Source of the DNA: Luteimonas aestuarii
GTDB taxonomy: Bacteria; Pseudomonadota; Gammaproteobacteria; Xanthomonadales; Xanthomonadaceae
Direction of reading: 5' to 3'
NCBI RefSeq assembly: GCF_004357985.1
Contig: NZ_SMTF01000019.1
Location: 1 to 60,844, forward strand
DNA length: 60,844 bases
A program made the translations under genes and the position numbers. The notes under the pieces are model-generated. The model searched no databases. It saw only the letters and a list, made by a program, of their open reading frames with translations, and was not told the DNA's origin. Shown one piece after another: positions 9,452 to 18,479 of this stretch. Position 1 is the stretch's first letter; each line of letters begins with the position of its first letter.

Positions 9452-10093
9452 CTACAGGCGTTTCCAGACCGGCCCCTCGCCCCGCCGCCAATACACCCCC
9501 ACCGCCTTGGCATATAGCGCATCCGCAGGCACCAGCCCGAAGTAGCGCCCGTCCACGCTGTTGCCGCGATGGTCGCCCAGCACCAGCACCTGCCCCTCGG
9601 GAATCGTGAGGGGCACGATGTCCGGCCCGCCGCCATGCGCGAGATCGAGTTGCACGACACGGCCACCCACGCGCTCCGCATCGCCATCGCCGATCACCTG
9701 CAACGGTCTGCCATCGATCCACAACCGCCCTTGCTGCAGGGCCACCGTCTGCCCCTCCACCGCCACCACGCGCTTGATCAGGCGCGTGCCATCGCCAGGC
9801 GACTTGAACACCACCACGTCGCCCGGTGCCGGCGCACCGCGTGCAAGCACTTCGATCCCGGTGAACGGCAGGCGCAGGCCATAGGCACTCATGTCGACGA
9901 CGACGCGGTCGCCGGGCTGCAGCGTCGGCTGCATCGAGCCGCTGGGTACCTGGTAATGGTTGGCGAACGACGAGCGCGCCACCATCATCAGCAGGATCAG
10001 CAGCAGCAAGGGGCCGTGCTCGCGCAGCATGCGCATCGGCCAGCGCCCGGCGGCGACGCGATCTGGCGATTCGTTCTTCGGCATCGGCTTCAT
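9452..10093 (-). CDS. lepB: Signal peptidase I (S26), short form
   Basis: Membrane serine protease that removes signal peptides on the periplasmic face. The 213-residue protein has one membrane helix (about 28-40, PLLLLILLMMVA), catalytic S53 in VPSGSMQPTL, general-base K107 in TRLIKRVVAVEG, and the box GDHRGNSVDGRYFG. It is shorter than the usual 260-320-residue housekeeping LepB and has only one evident N-terminal helix, so it may be a second, specialised peptidase. The next gene upstream on the strand is tsaB (85-base gap). Confidence 0.85.
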   Translation of the reverse strand: MKPMPKNESPDRVAAGRWPMRMLREHGPLLLLILLMMVARSSFANHYQVPSGSMQPTLQPGDRVVVDMSAYGLRLPFTGIEVLARGAPAPGDVVVFKSPGDGTRLIKRVVAVEGQTVALQQGRLWIDGRPLQVIGDGDAERVGGRVVQLDLAHGGGPDIVPLTIPEGQVLVLGDHRGNSVDGRYFGLVPADALYAKAVGVYWRRGEGPVWKRL

Positions 10094-10178
10094 CCGGGAA
10101 GGACCGGGACTGCTGACCGCCGATGGAGACCAAGGTTCAACGCGCGATCGCCCCGCGGCGGCGCGCCATTGCTTCGTC

Positions 10179-10874
10179 TCAACGCGCCGCGCGCAAGGCC
10201 GCCTGCTGTTCCAGCGTCAGCGCCACGTTGTCGCGCAGGTAGGCCGGCTCCAGGCGCTCGGGCGCCACGGCTTCGCCACGCGCGAAGGCCGCCGAGGCCA
10301 GGTGCGCAAGGTGGGAGGCCCGCGGCAATGCGGTGGCCTGCACGCTGGCCAGCCGCGGCGCGAGCGCATCGCGCAATGCACCCTCGACTGCCCCGAATCC
10401 GGTGCCCACGCCATGCCAGCCGGGGTCGTCGCCGGGGAGTACGCCGGCATCCGGAGGCGACACGCTTTCGGGCCCCATGGTGGCCACGCCTTCGCCATCG
10501 CGGGAAAACAGGCCGGCATAGACCTCGCCCATGCGCGCGTCGATCGCCGCCAGCACCTTGCCGGCAGGCGCGTGCATCGCCAGCACCGCCAGCGTGGACA
10601 CCGGCACTACCGGCCGGTCCAGCGCCAGCGCGATGCCCTGTGCCAGCGCGATCGCCAGCCGCACGCCGGTGAACGCGCCGGGCCCCCGGCCAACCGCGAT
10701 GGCGTCGAGCTGCGCCCGGGCGATGCCGGCGTCGGCCAGCAACGCCTCGGCCCAGGGCAAGGCGAGTTCGGCGTGGCGACGCGGCGCCACCTCAAACCGT
10801 TCATGGACCTCACCATCGATCCAGACGGCGACGGAACAGGCTTCGGTGGCGGTTTCGAAGGCGAGCAGTTTCAT
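10179..10874 (-). CDS. tsaB: tRNA threonylcarbamoyladenosine biosynthesis protein TsaB
   Basis: Non-catalytic ASKHA-fold partner of TsaD in making t6A37 on ANN-decoding tRNAs. The 231-residue protein starts MKLLAFETATEACSVAV and contains VGRGPGAFTGVRLAIALAQG, the family signature, plus AIDARMGEVYAGLF. The ATG at 10874 is 20 bases after the stop of the VOC gene, and the family N-terminus supports it over longer frames. Confidence 0.93.
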   Translation of the reverse strand: MKLLAFETATEACSVAVWIDGEVHERFEVAPRRHAELALPWAEALLADAGIARAQLDAIAVGRGPGAFTGVRLAIALAQGIALALDRPVVPVSTLAVLAMHAPAGKVLAAIDARMGEVYAGLFSRDGEGVATMGPESVSPPDAGVLPGDDPGWHGVGTGFGAVEGALRDALAPRLASVQATALPRASHLAHLASAAFARGEAVAPERLEPAYLRDNVALTLEQQAALRAAR

Positions 10875-10894
10875 GATCGGGTCCCGCTCTGCGC

Positions 10895-11296
10895 TCAGCC
10901 GCCCTGGCCGGCCGCCGGCTCCCAGAGTTCCACCAGTCCGCCCTCCGGATCGAGCACGTAGCCGAACTTGCCCTGCTCGCTTTCCTCGTAGCGCTCCAGC
11001 ACCTCGCATCCTTCGGCGCGCAGGCCGGCAAGCGTCGCGGCAAGGTCGTCGACACGGAGGTTGAGCATGTAATCCTTGCTCCCGGGCCTGAAATACTCGG
11101 TCGTGGCGCTGAACGGCGACCAGACCGTACAGGCCTCGCCGCCGGTGTCGGCGCGCTTCCAGGGCAGGATCGCCCCACCCCACTCCTGGACCTCCAGCCC
11201 GAGATGGCGTCCATACCAGTCGGAGAGTGCCTTGGGATCATCGGCCTTGAAGAACACGCCGCCAATGCCGTGCACACGCGGTTTGCCGGTTGCCAT
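10895..11296 (-). CDS. VOC (glyoxalase/bleomycin-resistance fold) protein
   Basis: 133-residue single-domain vicinal-oxygen-chelate protein: PRVHGIGGVFFKADDPKALS at the start, YGRHLGLEV, then YMLNLRVDDL and VLDPEGGLVELWEP at the end, the usual betaalphabetabetabeta pair. Such proteins bind a metal and act as dioxygenases, isomerases or resistance proteins; the substrate cannot be told. Its ATG shares one base with the TGA of the helicase gene, so it is probably co-translated with it. Confidence 0.8.
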   Translation of the reverse strand: MATGKPRVHGIGGVFFKADDPKALSDWYGRHLGLEVQEWGGAILPWKRADTGGEACTVWSPFSATTEYFRPGSKDYMLNLRVDDLAATLAGLRAEGCEVLERYEESEQGKFGYVLDPEGGLVELWEPAAGQGG

Positions 11297-13275
11297 CACA
11301 CTGCCCCTTCGCGGTTTCGGTCGCTGCATTCTGGCGCAAAGAACGCCTCGACGTCGCGCACGTCGCGCGTCACCGCGAACGGCGGCAGCGAATCCATGAA
11401 CACCTGGCCATAGGTTTTCTGCGTCAATCGCGGGTCGCACAACACCAGCACGCCGCGGTCGGTCTCGGTGCGGATCAGGCGGCCGACGCCCTGCTTGAGG
11501 GCGATCACCGCCTGCGGCAGCTGCTCGTCGCGGAACGGGTTGCCACCCGCGCGCCGCACTGCGTCCAGTCGCGCTTCGAACACCGGGTCGTCGGGCGCGG
11601 CGAAGGGCAGCTTGTCGATCACCACCACGCTCAACGCGCCGCCGGCCACGTCCACGCCTTCGCGGAAGCTCGCCGCACCCAGCAGCACGCCGTTGCCGGA
11701 CTCGCGGAACCGCTGCAGCAGCACCTGCCGCGGCGCCTCGCCTTGGACGTACAGCGGCCACGGCGCGCCTTCGTCGCGCAGCAGGGCCGCGGCTTCGCGC
11801 AGCGCACGATGCGAGGCGAACAGGATGAAGGCGCGGCCCGCAGAGGCTTCCAGCACGGGCCGCAGCGTGTCCACCACCACCTGCGTGTAGTCGCGCGACG
11901 ACGGTTGCGGCATTCGCTGCGGCAACAGGCACAGCGCCTGCCTGGGCCAATCGAAGGGACTGGGCGCAAGCAGTGTCGCCGGCTGGTCCAGGCCCAGCCG
12001 CTCGACGATATGGTCGAAGCGGCCGTCCACCGCAAGCGTCGCCGAGGTGAACACCCATGCCGCGTGCGAGCGTTCGCGATGCGCGCGCAGCGGAGCGGAC
12101 ACATCGAGCGGCGTGCGCTGGAAGCGGAACCCGCGCGGGGTCAGTTCGTACCAGCGCACATCGTCGTCGGCGGCTTCGAACTCGCCATCGAAGTCGCGCT
12201 CGGCACGCCAGCGTGCCAGCCGCGACAGGAACTCCTGCGCACGTGCATGGCAGGCATCGAATCCCGGCGCGGTCTCGCGCAGCGGCGCGCAGGCATCGCG
12301 CAGGCGCTGCAGGGCATCGGCCAGCACATGCAGAGCGTCGTCGATCCCCCGCCCGTGCAACGCGCGCTGCTGCGTGCCGCGCAAGGGCAAGCCTTCCATC
12401 GCCGCCCGCAACGCGCGCGTGGCGTGCTCCAGCCCGCGCGCAGGCTCCTGCACCATGGCCAACGCACCCTGCACGTCCTTGCATTCGCCCAGCGCGTCGC
12501 GCGCCAGCTCCACCAGCGGCCGCGCCGACAAGCCTTCGCCGAAGAACTGCGCCGCGAGTTCCGGCAGCTGGTGGGCCTCGTCGATGATGAAGGCCTGCGC
12601 GCCCGGCAGGATTTCACCGAAGCCTTCCTGCTTCAACGCCATGTCGGCCAGCAACAGGTGGTGGTTGACCACCACCACGTCGGCCGACTGCGCACGCTGC
12701 CGCGCCTGCACCACGAAGCATTCGTTCCAGGACGGGCATTCGCTGCCCAGGCAGTTCTCGGCCGTGGAGGTGACCATCGGCAGCAGCGGGGATTCTTCCG
12801 GCAGCGCGTCGATCTCGGCCAGGTCGCCCATTTTCGTGCGCCCGCTCCACGCCACCACGCGCTGGAACTGCGCGATCTGCTCGCGCGAGCTGAAGCGTGG
12901 CTCGCCCTTCGCACGCTCGAGCCGGTAGCGGCACAGGTAGTTGGCGCGGCCCTTCAGCAGTGCAGTCTTGATCCCGGTTCCCAGCGCATCGCGCACGCGC
13001 GGCAGGTCGCGATGGAACAACTGGTCCTGCAGCGCGCGGGTTCCGGTGGACACGATGGCCTTGGCACCGGACCGCAGTACCGGCACCAGGTAGGCGAACG
13101 TCTTGCCGGTGCCGGTACCGGCCTCGGCGACCAGCGTGCCCCGCTGCGACAGGGCGTCGGCCACCGCCGTCGCCAGCTGTTGCTGCGCCTCACGCGGCTT
13201 GAATCCGGGCAGCGCCTGCGCCAGCGCGCCCCCCTCGCCGAGGGCGGCAATACTGTCGGCGGAAAGCTCATCCAT
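11296..13275 (-). CDS. yoaA: YoaA/DinG-family ATP-dependent DNA helicase
   Basis: XPD-like superfamily 2 helicase of the DNA-repair type, about 659 residues from the chosen ATG (MDELSADSIAALGEG). Walker A is EAGTGTGKT and the DEAH box is IDEAHQLPE. Four cysteines that could hold the Fe-S cluster lie between them (YLCRY, ENCLGSECPSWNECF). The C-terminal helicase domain ends with KQGVGRLIRTETDRG. In-frame ATGs at 13296, 13293 and 13323 would add up to 16 residues; the E. coli YoaA N-terminus fits 13275 best. In E. coli YoaA helps damage tolerance with the polymerase III chi subunit. Confidence 0.88.
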   Translation of the reverse strand: MDELSADSIAALGEGGALAQALPGFKPREAQQQLATAVADALSQRGTLVAEAGTGTGKTFAYLVPVLRSGAKAIVSTGTRALQDQLFHRDLPRVRDALGTGIKTALLKGRANYLCRYRLERAKGEPRFSSREQIAQFQRVVAWSGRTKMGDLAEIDALPEESPLLPMVTSTAENCLGSECPSWNECFVVQARQRAQSADVVVVNHHLLLADMALKQEGFGEILPGAQAFIIDEAHQLPELAAQFFGEGLSARPLVELARDALGECKDVQGALAMVQEPARGLEHATRALRAAMEGLPLRGTQQRALHGRGIDDALHVLADALQRLRDACAPLRETAPGFDACHARAQEFLSRLARWRAERDFDGEFEAADDDVRWYELTPRGFRFQRTPLDVSAPLRAHRERSHAAWVFTSATLAVDGRFDHIVERLGLDQPATLLAPSPFDWPRQALCLLPQRMPQPSSRDYTQVVVDTLRPVLEASAGRAFILFASHRALREAAALLRDEGAPWPLYVQGEAPRQVLLQRFRESGNGVLLGAASFREGVDVAGGALSVVVIDKLPFAAPDDPVFEARLDAVRRAGGNPFRDEQLPQAVIALKQGVGRLIRTETDRGVLVLCDPRLTQKTYGQVFMDSLPPFAVTRDVRDVEAFFAPECSDRNREGAV

Positions 13276-13324
13276 GGCGGAACGCGCGTCCATCATCGTG
13301 GGACATCGCCCCGGGCCTGCCATT

Positions 13325-13349
13325 GTAGGAGCGCCGCATCGGCGCGACA
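13325..13349 (+). repeat. REP-like palindrome with GTAG head
   Basis: GTAGGAGCGCCGCATCGGCG begins at 13325: a GTAG head, then GCGCCG (13331-13336), CAT, CGGCGC (13340-13345), then GAC. It matches the TGTAGGAGC-type REP common in xanthomonads and pseudomonads, whose mobility in known cases depends on a RAYT transposase. No RAYT gene is in the window. It sits in the gap upstream of yoaA. Confidence 0.7.
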
Positions 13350-13398
13350 GGCACCGAACCGGCGACGCCGATCCGCGAGCCGCCCCTCGTTCGACTCC

Positions 13399-13935
13399 TC
13401 AGAACCGCTCAGGCCCGGCGACCTTGCAGCCCTCGACCTGCGCGCGCGCCGACGTTGCGCCCTCGGCATCGCCCGCCAGCAGCCGCACCTGTTCGATGGT
13501 GGCCCAGTGGCGGCGGCACAGTGGCCCGACCTGTGCCCCCAGCGCGAAGGCGCGTTCGGCCAGCGCGCCAGCGCCGTCGAAATCGCGCAGCAGGATCGCC
13601 GCTTCGGCACGCTCCTGCAGCAGCGCCGGATCGCCGGGCACGATCTCCAGCGCCTGGTCCAACGCTTCCGCGGCGTCTTCGTGCGCGCCCTGCGCATGGA
13701 GGCGTTCGGCCTGCTCACGCAGGTCGTCGACCATCGGGTCGCGCAGCGGCTGCACGGCCAGTTCGCCTTCGCCGTCGCCGGCCATGGCGCGGATCTTCGC
13801 GACCATCTGGTCCGGTGTGTCGGTCGTCAGCGGCTCGGCCACGGGGTCGGGTGCCACCGGGCCGGTACCGCAGGCCGCCAGCAGCAGGCAGGACGCGGCA
13901 GCGGCGGAAGCAACCGCGTGCTGGAGAGGGGTCAA
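13399..13935 (-). CDS. Small TPR-type lipoprotein downstream of PBP1B
   Basis: 178-residue predicted lipoprotein: hydrophobic leader and lipobox LLAAC with C22, then a helical, Ala/Leu-rich domain with TPR-like repeats (about 60-140, for example EDAAEALDQALEIVPGDPAL). The start is a TTG at 13935 whose bases overlap the TGA of mrcB (TTGA), with GAGGAG eight bases upstream. Such an overlap implies coupled synthesis with PBP1B. A role as a PBP1B-associated lipoprotein, analogous to LpoB, is only an inference from position; no LpoB similarity is seen. Confidence 0.7.
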   Translation of the reverse strand: MTPLQHAVASAAAASCLLLAACGTGPVAPDPVAEPLTTDTPDQMVAKIRAMAGDGEGELAVQPLRDPMVDDLREQAERLHAQGAHEDAAEALDQALEIVPGDPALLQERAEAAILLRDFDGAGALAERAFALGAQVGPLCRRHWATIEQVRLLAGDAEGATSARAQVEGCKVAGPERF

Positions 13936-16349
13936 GGCGTAGGCTCCTCGGTCACGGGGGCAGGTTGCGGGGCTTCGTCGCGACGGCCAAGGCCGAACCA
14001 CTCGCGCCAGCCGCGACGCTCCTGGCCCTCGCCCTCGCCCTCGCCCTCGAACAGGCCCGGCATAGCTTGCACGCAGGACTGGTAAGGCGGCGCGAAACCG
14101 TTGACGAACGCGAACCGGCGCGCCCCCGGGCAACTGGCATCGGTGGCATTGGACTGCGCCACCCATTGCCAGTCCAGCCCGGCATCGCCGACGCGCAGCG
14201 GTGCGCTGGGCAGGCGCGAGAACATGCCCGACCACACCCGCATCGCACCGGTGGCGCCGTACAGGCCGGTCATCTCGTTCTGGTCGTTGCCCACCCAGGC
14301 CACGGCCAGGTGGTCGCCGGTCCAGCCAGCGAACCAGCTGTCGCGGCCATCGTTGCTGGTCCCCGTCTTGCCAGCGGCGTTGAGGCGACCCAGGCCATCA
14401 TTGACCAGTTGCCGACCCGTGCCCGAAGTCACCGCATGTTGCAGCGCCAACGTGACCAGGCGCGCGGCGATGGCATCGCCTTCGGTCGCCGGGGCCGGCT
14501 TCTTGTCGTAACGGTTGACGGCGCGTCCTTCCGTGTCGAGCACGCCGCGCACGGCGTGCAGAGGCTGGATCTCGCCGCCGGATGCCAGGAACTGGTAGAG
14601 CTGCGCCATCGCATAGGGGCTCTGGTCCAGCGACCCCAGGATCAGCGAGGGATTGGGCTCGGCGCGCACGCCCGACAGCGTGTGCACCAGTTCGGCCAGG
14701 CGCCGCGGATCGACCTGCATGCCCACGCGCACCGTCGACTGGTTGTAGGACATCGCCAGCGCGTCCATCAGCCGCACGCTGCCGTGGCTGCGGCCATCGG
14801 AATTGCCCGGGTTCCAGCGCCGGCCATTGGCCAGCGTCACCGAGACCGGCGAATCGTCCACCCAGGTCGCCAGCGAATATTCCGTCGGCCGCGCCAGCGC
14901 CAGCAGGTAGACGAAAGGCTTGAGCAACGAACCCACCGGTCGCTGCGCTTCCACGGCACGGTTGAAGCCGTGCACGGTCGGCTGCCCACTGCCGACCACG
15001 GCCACCACCACGCCGTCGTGCACGTCGGTCACCACCACGCCGGCCTGCAGCGGCGGACGCTTCGCGGTCTCCAGCGACTTCAACGTAGCGACCACCGAGG
15101 CTTCGGCATAGGCCTGCGCCGAGGGCGACATGCCGGTCATCACGCTCAGTCCCGCGCCCTGCAATTCATTCGCGGGGAAATCGCGCGCCAGCTGCCGGCG
15201 CACGAGGTCGACGTAGGCCGGGAAACGGTTGGCGGCAATGCTACCCGGGGACGTGGTGATGCCGAGCGGCGCCTTCAGCGCGCGGTCGTGCTCGGCCTGG
15301 TCGATCAGCCCGGTCTGCAGCATGTTGGCCAGCACGAAATCGCGCCGTGCCTGCGCGCGCTCCGGGTGCCGCCGCGGGTCGTAGTAGGACGGTCCGCGGA
15401 TGATGCCGACCAGCAGCGCGACATGATGCGTTTCCAGATCCTCGAGGCGACGCCCGAACCAGAACTCGGCACCGGCGGCGACGCCATGGATCGCCTGCGC
15501 CCCGCGCTGGCCGAGGTACACCTGGTTGAGGTAGGCCTCGAGGATCGTACCCTTGCCGTAACGCGCCTCGATGATCAGCGCGTACAGGATCTCGTTGAGC
15601 TTGCGGCTCCAGGTCACCTCGCGACCGATGCCCAGCAGGCCGCTGCGCGCCAGCTGCTGGGTGAGCGTGCTGGCGCCCTGGCGACGTTCGCCCGAACGCA
15701 GGTTCACCCAGGCCGCGCGCGCCATGCCGCTGAGGTCGATGCCGTGGTGGTGCGCGAAGTCGCGATCCTCGACCGCCTGCAGCGTGTCGGTGAACAATTG
15801 CGGCACGTCGTCGGCGCGGACCAGGCGGCGTTCCTCCTGGCGCTGGCCGTACAGCGTGGCGATGCGTGCCGCATCCAGCCGCACCGCACGCACCTCGCGC
15901 TTGCCGACGAGGTCGCGCACGGCGGTCACGCGACCACCCGAGACGACGACTTCAATGCGGCTGGGGCCCACCGCCCCGTCGATGTCGCGGAAGCCGCGGC
16001 TGGCGATGGTCCAGCGGCTGCCGTCGCGCACGTAGGTGCCGGCACGCACGCCGTCGCCCTCGTGGTAGGCGGCGGCATCGAGCTCGGTCTTCAGCGTCTG
16101 CGCATCCATCGCCAGGCCCGGCGCCAGCCGCAGTGGGCGTGCATAGACGCGGGTGGGCACCTGCCACTGCAGTTCGCCGAAACGCTCGCTGACCTGGTGG
16201 TTGAGGTACAGGACGTACGGGATCAGGAAGCCAAGGCCCAGCCCGACCACGGCCAGGCCCCAGGTGAGCAGCCGGCGCCGCCAGTCGGGCGCGACGGCGT
16301 CCGGGCCATCGTCGTCGATGTCGTCTTCGTCGTATTCGATGCGGGCCAC
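13932..16349 (-). CDS. mrcB: Penicillin-binding protein 1B, bifunctional
   Basis: Class A PBP that polymerises and crosslinks peptidoglycan. The 805-residue protein has an acidic N-terminal tail, one membrane helix (about 28-50), a UB2H-like region, a GT51 transglycosylase domain with EDRDFAHHHGIDLSG and QGASTLTQQLAR, and a transpeptidase with GSLLKPF (SxxK serine), SYNQS and GKTGTSNDGR. The C-terminal tail has an (EG)4 run from a hexanucleotide repeat. The start is a GTG at 16349 with AGGAG nine bases upstream. A lipoprotein gene overlaps its stop. Confidence 0.95.
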   Translation of the reverse strand: MARIEYDEDDIDDDGPDAVAPDWRRRLLTWGLAVVGLGLGFLIPYVLYLNHQVSERFGELQWQVPTRVYARPLRLAPGLAMDAQTLKTELDAAAYHEGDGVRAGTYVRDGSRWTIASRGFRDIDGAVGPSRIEVVVSGGRVTAVRDLVGKREVRAVRLDAARIATLYGQRQEERRLVRADDVPQLFTDTLQAVEDRDFAHHHGIDLSGMARAAWVNLRSGERRQGASTLTQQLARSGLLGIGREVTWSRKLNEILYALIIEARYGKGTILEAYLNQVYLGQRGAQAIHGVAAGAEFWFGRRLEDLETHHVALLVGIIRGPSYYDPRRHPERAQARRDFVLANMLQTGLIDQAEHDRALKAPLGITTSPGSIAANRFPAYVDLVRRQLARDFPANELQGAGLSVMTGMSPSAQAYAEASVVATLKSLETAKRPPLQAGVVVTDVHDGVVVAVVGSGQPTVHGFNRAVEAQRPVGSLLKPFVYLLALARPTEYSLATWVDDSPVSVTLANGRRWNPGNSDGRSHGSVRLMDALAMSYNQSTVRVGMQVDPRRLAELVHTLSGVRAEPNPSLILGSLDQSPYAMAQLYQFLASGGEIQPLHAVRGVLDTEGRAVNRYDKKPAPATEGDAIAARLVTLALQHAVTSGTGRQLVNDGLGRLNAAGKTGTSNDGRDSWFAGWTGDHLAVAWVGNDQNEMTGLYGATGAMRVWSGMFSRLPSAPLRVGDAGLDWQWVAQSNATDASCPGARRFAFVNGFAPPYQSCVQAMPGLFEGEGEGEGQERRGWREWFGLGRRDEAPQPAPVTEEPTP
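14030..14053 (-). repeat. Hexanucleotide repeat encoding Gly-Glu run at PBP1B C-terminus
   Basis: Roughly four tandem copies of CCCTCG (plus strand) giving EGEGEGEG shortly after the transpeptidase domain of PBP1B. Slippage would change length by two residues without shifting frame. Confidence 0.7.
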
Positions 16350-16436
16350 GGCCGCCGGCTCCTGTTGGGTGGGTGGAGTCTAGCCAATGCCCCCGTCCGG
16401 CGGCCTGCCGCCATTCACCGGGCAGACAGCCGCGCG

Positions 16437-17366
16437 TTACGGGCGCGGACCGGAACGACCGACCAAGCCGTCGCGAATGCCGTGCAGCATCGCACGGGCG
16501 TTTTCACCGCGCGGCGGGATGAGCAGAGCCATCCGCATGAACTTGCCCGCCAGCCGGGGCAGGTCCTGCGCCACCCATTTGGCAGGCGTATGCGGACGGC
16601 GATAAAGCAACAGGCGGTTTCGGGTCAGGTAGTACAGCCGCAGCGGGCTGTGGATGAACACCCCGCGCCGGCGGAAGCGCGACGGGCGCAAGGCATCACC
16701 GATGCTGTGCTGCATGCGCGCATCGCAGACACCGTACAGCTGGTAGCCAAGGTGGCGCGCCCGGAAGCTCCAGTCCATGTCCACGTTGTCGATGAACAGC
16801 GCCTCGTCCATCGCGCCCACGTCATCGATGACGTCCAGCGGGACCAGCGAACCGGAACTGATCAGGAAATCGCACCGAACGCGTTCGCCGGGGCCACCAG
16901 GCAACTTGCGGTTGAACGGAAACCCGATGCGCACGAAGGGGCCGACCACGCCATTGCGGGGATCGACGAACTGCGCCCCCACAGCCGCCACCTTTTGCTG
17001 GCGCGACAGGCTTGCGAGACCGTCGAGCAAGGCCTCCACCATCGATGGCTCCGCCACGCTGTCCTGGTCGAGCAGCAGGACGTGACTGAAACCCGCCTCG
17101 CGTGCCGCGCCGATCCCGGCATTGAAGCCCGCGGCCAGGCCGAGGTTGCCGGGATTGCGCAGGACGCGACCACCGTCGGACGTCAATTCAGCAACCAGGG
17201 CCTCGAATGCATCGCAACGGGTGGCATTGTCGACCAGCACCAGCCCCCCGACCTGCCGGCTGATCGCGGCCACGGCGCGACGCAGAAGCGTCACGTCGGG
17301 TCGATGCGTCACGATCACCGCGCAGACTGAAACGGCGGACGTATGCCCCTGCGATGCCGGCGTCAC
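16437..17366 (-). CDS. Glycosyltransferase family 2 (rhamnosyltransferase-like)
   Basis: Cytoplasmic GT-A sugar transferase, probably for surface polysaccharide. The 309-residue protein starts VTPASQGHTSAVSVCAVIVT and has the nucleotide-binding strand, RNPGNLGLAAGFNAGI, a DQDS acidic motif (LLLDQDSVAEPS) and FIDNVDMDWSFRARHLGY, features of WbbL-like rhamnosyltransferases. The start is a GTG at 17366 whose last two bases overlap the TGA of the upstream transferase (GTGA), so the two genes form a tight pair. Donor and acceptor are unknown. Confidence 0.82.
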   Translation of the reverse strand: MTPASQGHTSAVSVCAVIVTHRPDVTLLRRAVAAISRQVGGLVLVDNATRCDAFEALVAELTSDGGRVLRNPGNLGLAAGFNAGIGAAREAGFSHVLLLDQDSVAEPSMVEALLDGLASLSRQQKVAAVGAQFVDPRNGVVGPFVRIGFPFNRKLPGGPGERVRCDFLISSGSLVPLDVIDDVGAMDEALFIDNVDMDWSFRARHLGYQLYGVCDARMQHSIGDALRPSRFRRRGVFIHSPLRLYYLTRNRLLLYRRPHTPAKWVAQDLPRLAGKFMRMALLIPPRGENARAMLHGIRDGLVGRSGPRP

Positions 17367-18334
17367 TTCAGATCCACCACGTCGCTGGCGATGGAGCGCC
17401 AGCCCGATGAAAAGCGGTGGTAGCCCCCGGCGCGCGACTCGGCGAGCACGGCACGCAAGCGCGAGGCAAGCGTCGTTGGCAAGCCAGCGCGATATCGGGC
17501 ATGGCCTATCCTGGCGAGGATCTCGTCGCGCCTGTCCTGCGGCAGGGGCAGGCCGGCGTCGTCGCAGCGCTGCAGGAAGAGCGTCAGCCGATCGGCGACA
17601 TCCTGCATGAATACGCGCTTCGGACGATCGATGCCGGCCAGCTTTTCGCGCAATGTACGCCGCCGCATGCCGATCTGGTTGGCACCGTGCTGGCGGTAAT
17701 CGATCGATGCCCATGGCAGGCAGTCCACCTCCCAGCCGAGCGATGTGCGCAGCGCCAGCCATTCATCGTGAACCCAGCCTTCCGCCACCGGCAAGGCCTC
17801 GTGCAGCGCTTCCCGCCGGATCGCCGCCGTCGCGCCAGTCACGGTGTTGCGGCGAAGCAGCACGTCGAAAGCGCGGCCCGCGTGCTCGGCGGCGATTTCC
17901 GCAGCCGTCATCTCAAGGGCCTCGAACAGTCCGCAACCCATGTCCTGGCCGTCGACATCGACCAGCCTTGCATCGGTATGCAGCAAGCCAAGCCGCGGGC
18001 GCCGCTCGAACTCGCCGCACATGCGCGCGATCTTGTCCGGGTGCCAGACGTCGTCCTGGTCGCACAGGAACACTACGTCGCCATCGGACCGGCGCAGGGT
18101 AGCGTCGAAGTTCGCGGCAAACCCGAGGTTCCGCGAATTGCGCCGGATGTCGACACGGATGCCGGTACCCGACTCGCCCGCAAACCGCTCCAGGATCTCG
18201 AGCGTGCCGTCGGTGGACCCATCGTCGCCGACCACCAGCGCATCAGGCCGTCGGCGTTGCGCGGCGAGGCTGTCGAGTTGCGCCTGCAGGAAGCGGGCAC
18301 CGTTGTAGGTGCACAGGGCCACCGCAACACGCAT
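17363..18334 (-). CDS. Glycosyltransferase family 2
   Basis: 323-residue GT-A transferase: MRVAVALCTYNGARFLQAQL, GDDGSTDGTLEIL, NLGFAANFDATL and the DxD-type LCDQDDVWHPDKI. It resembles alpha-1,3-rhamnosyltransferase/RgpF-type enzymes of O-antigen or exopolysaccharide synthesis. The ATG at 18334 gives the family N-terminus; a GTG at 18379 would add 15 residues. It overlaps the next transferase by four bases. The two sit alone without the rest of a polysaccharide cluster. Confidence 0.82.
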   Translation of the reverse strand: MRVAVALCTYNGARFLQAQLDSLAAQRRRPDALVVGDDGSTDGTLEILERFAGESGTGIRVDIRRNSRNLGFAANFDATLRRSDGDVVFLCDQDDVWHPDKIARMCGEFERRPRLGLLHTDARLVDVDGQDMGCGLFEALEMTAAEIAAEHAGRAFDVLLRRNTVTGATAAIRREALHEALPVAEGWVHDEWLALRTSLGWEVDCLPWASIDYRQHGANQIGMRRRTLREKLAGIDRPKRVFMQDVADRLTLFLQRCDDAGLPLPQDRRDEILARIGHARYRAGLPTTLASRLRAVLAESRAGGYHRFSSGWRSIASDVVDLK

Positions 18335-18479
18335 CAACGGCCCCCTGCCCGGATTGCCACCTCGACGAACGAACGGCACAGGGACGGTGGCGGAAGTGTC
18401 CGGAGCCCGGCAATTGGCGCGGCATGGGGTGGCATCCGATCCATTCTAGGCGGACGGCCGGATGAACGCATCGCCTGAC

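Noticed and set aside
11290..14085. 931-codon plus-strand frame across yoaA and beyond, and similar ones (13455-17330, 41073-43280, 43929-47294)
   Set aside because: They run opposite to clear helicase, PBP1B, Kup and RuvC/YebC genes and have shadow composition. Only the last 142 codons of 43929-47294 are real (ohr).
16437..18334. A polysaccharide or O-antigen island
   Set aside because: Only two glycosyltransferases are present, with no flippase, polymerase or sugar-nucleotide genes, and no visible change in base composition.
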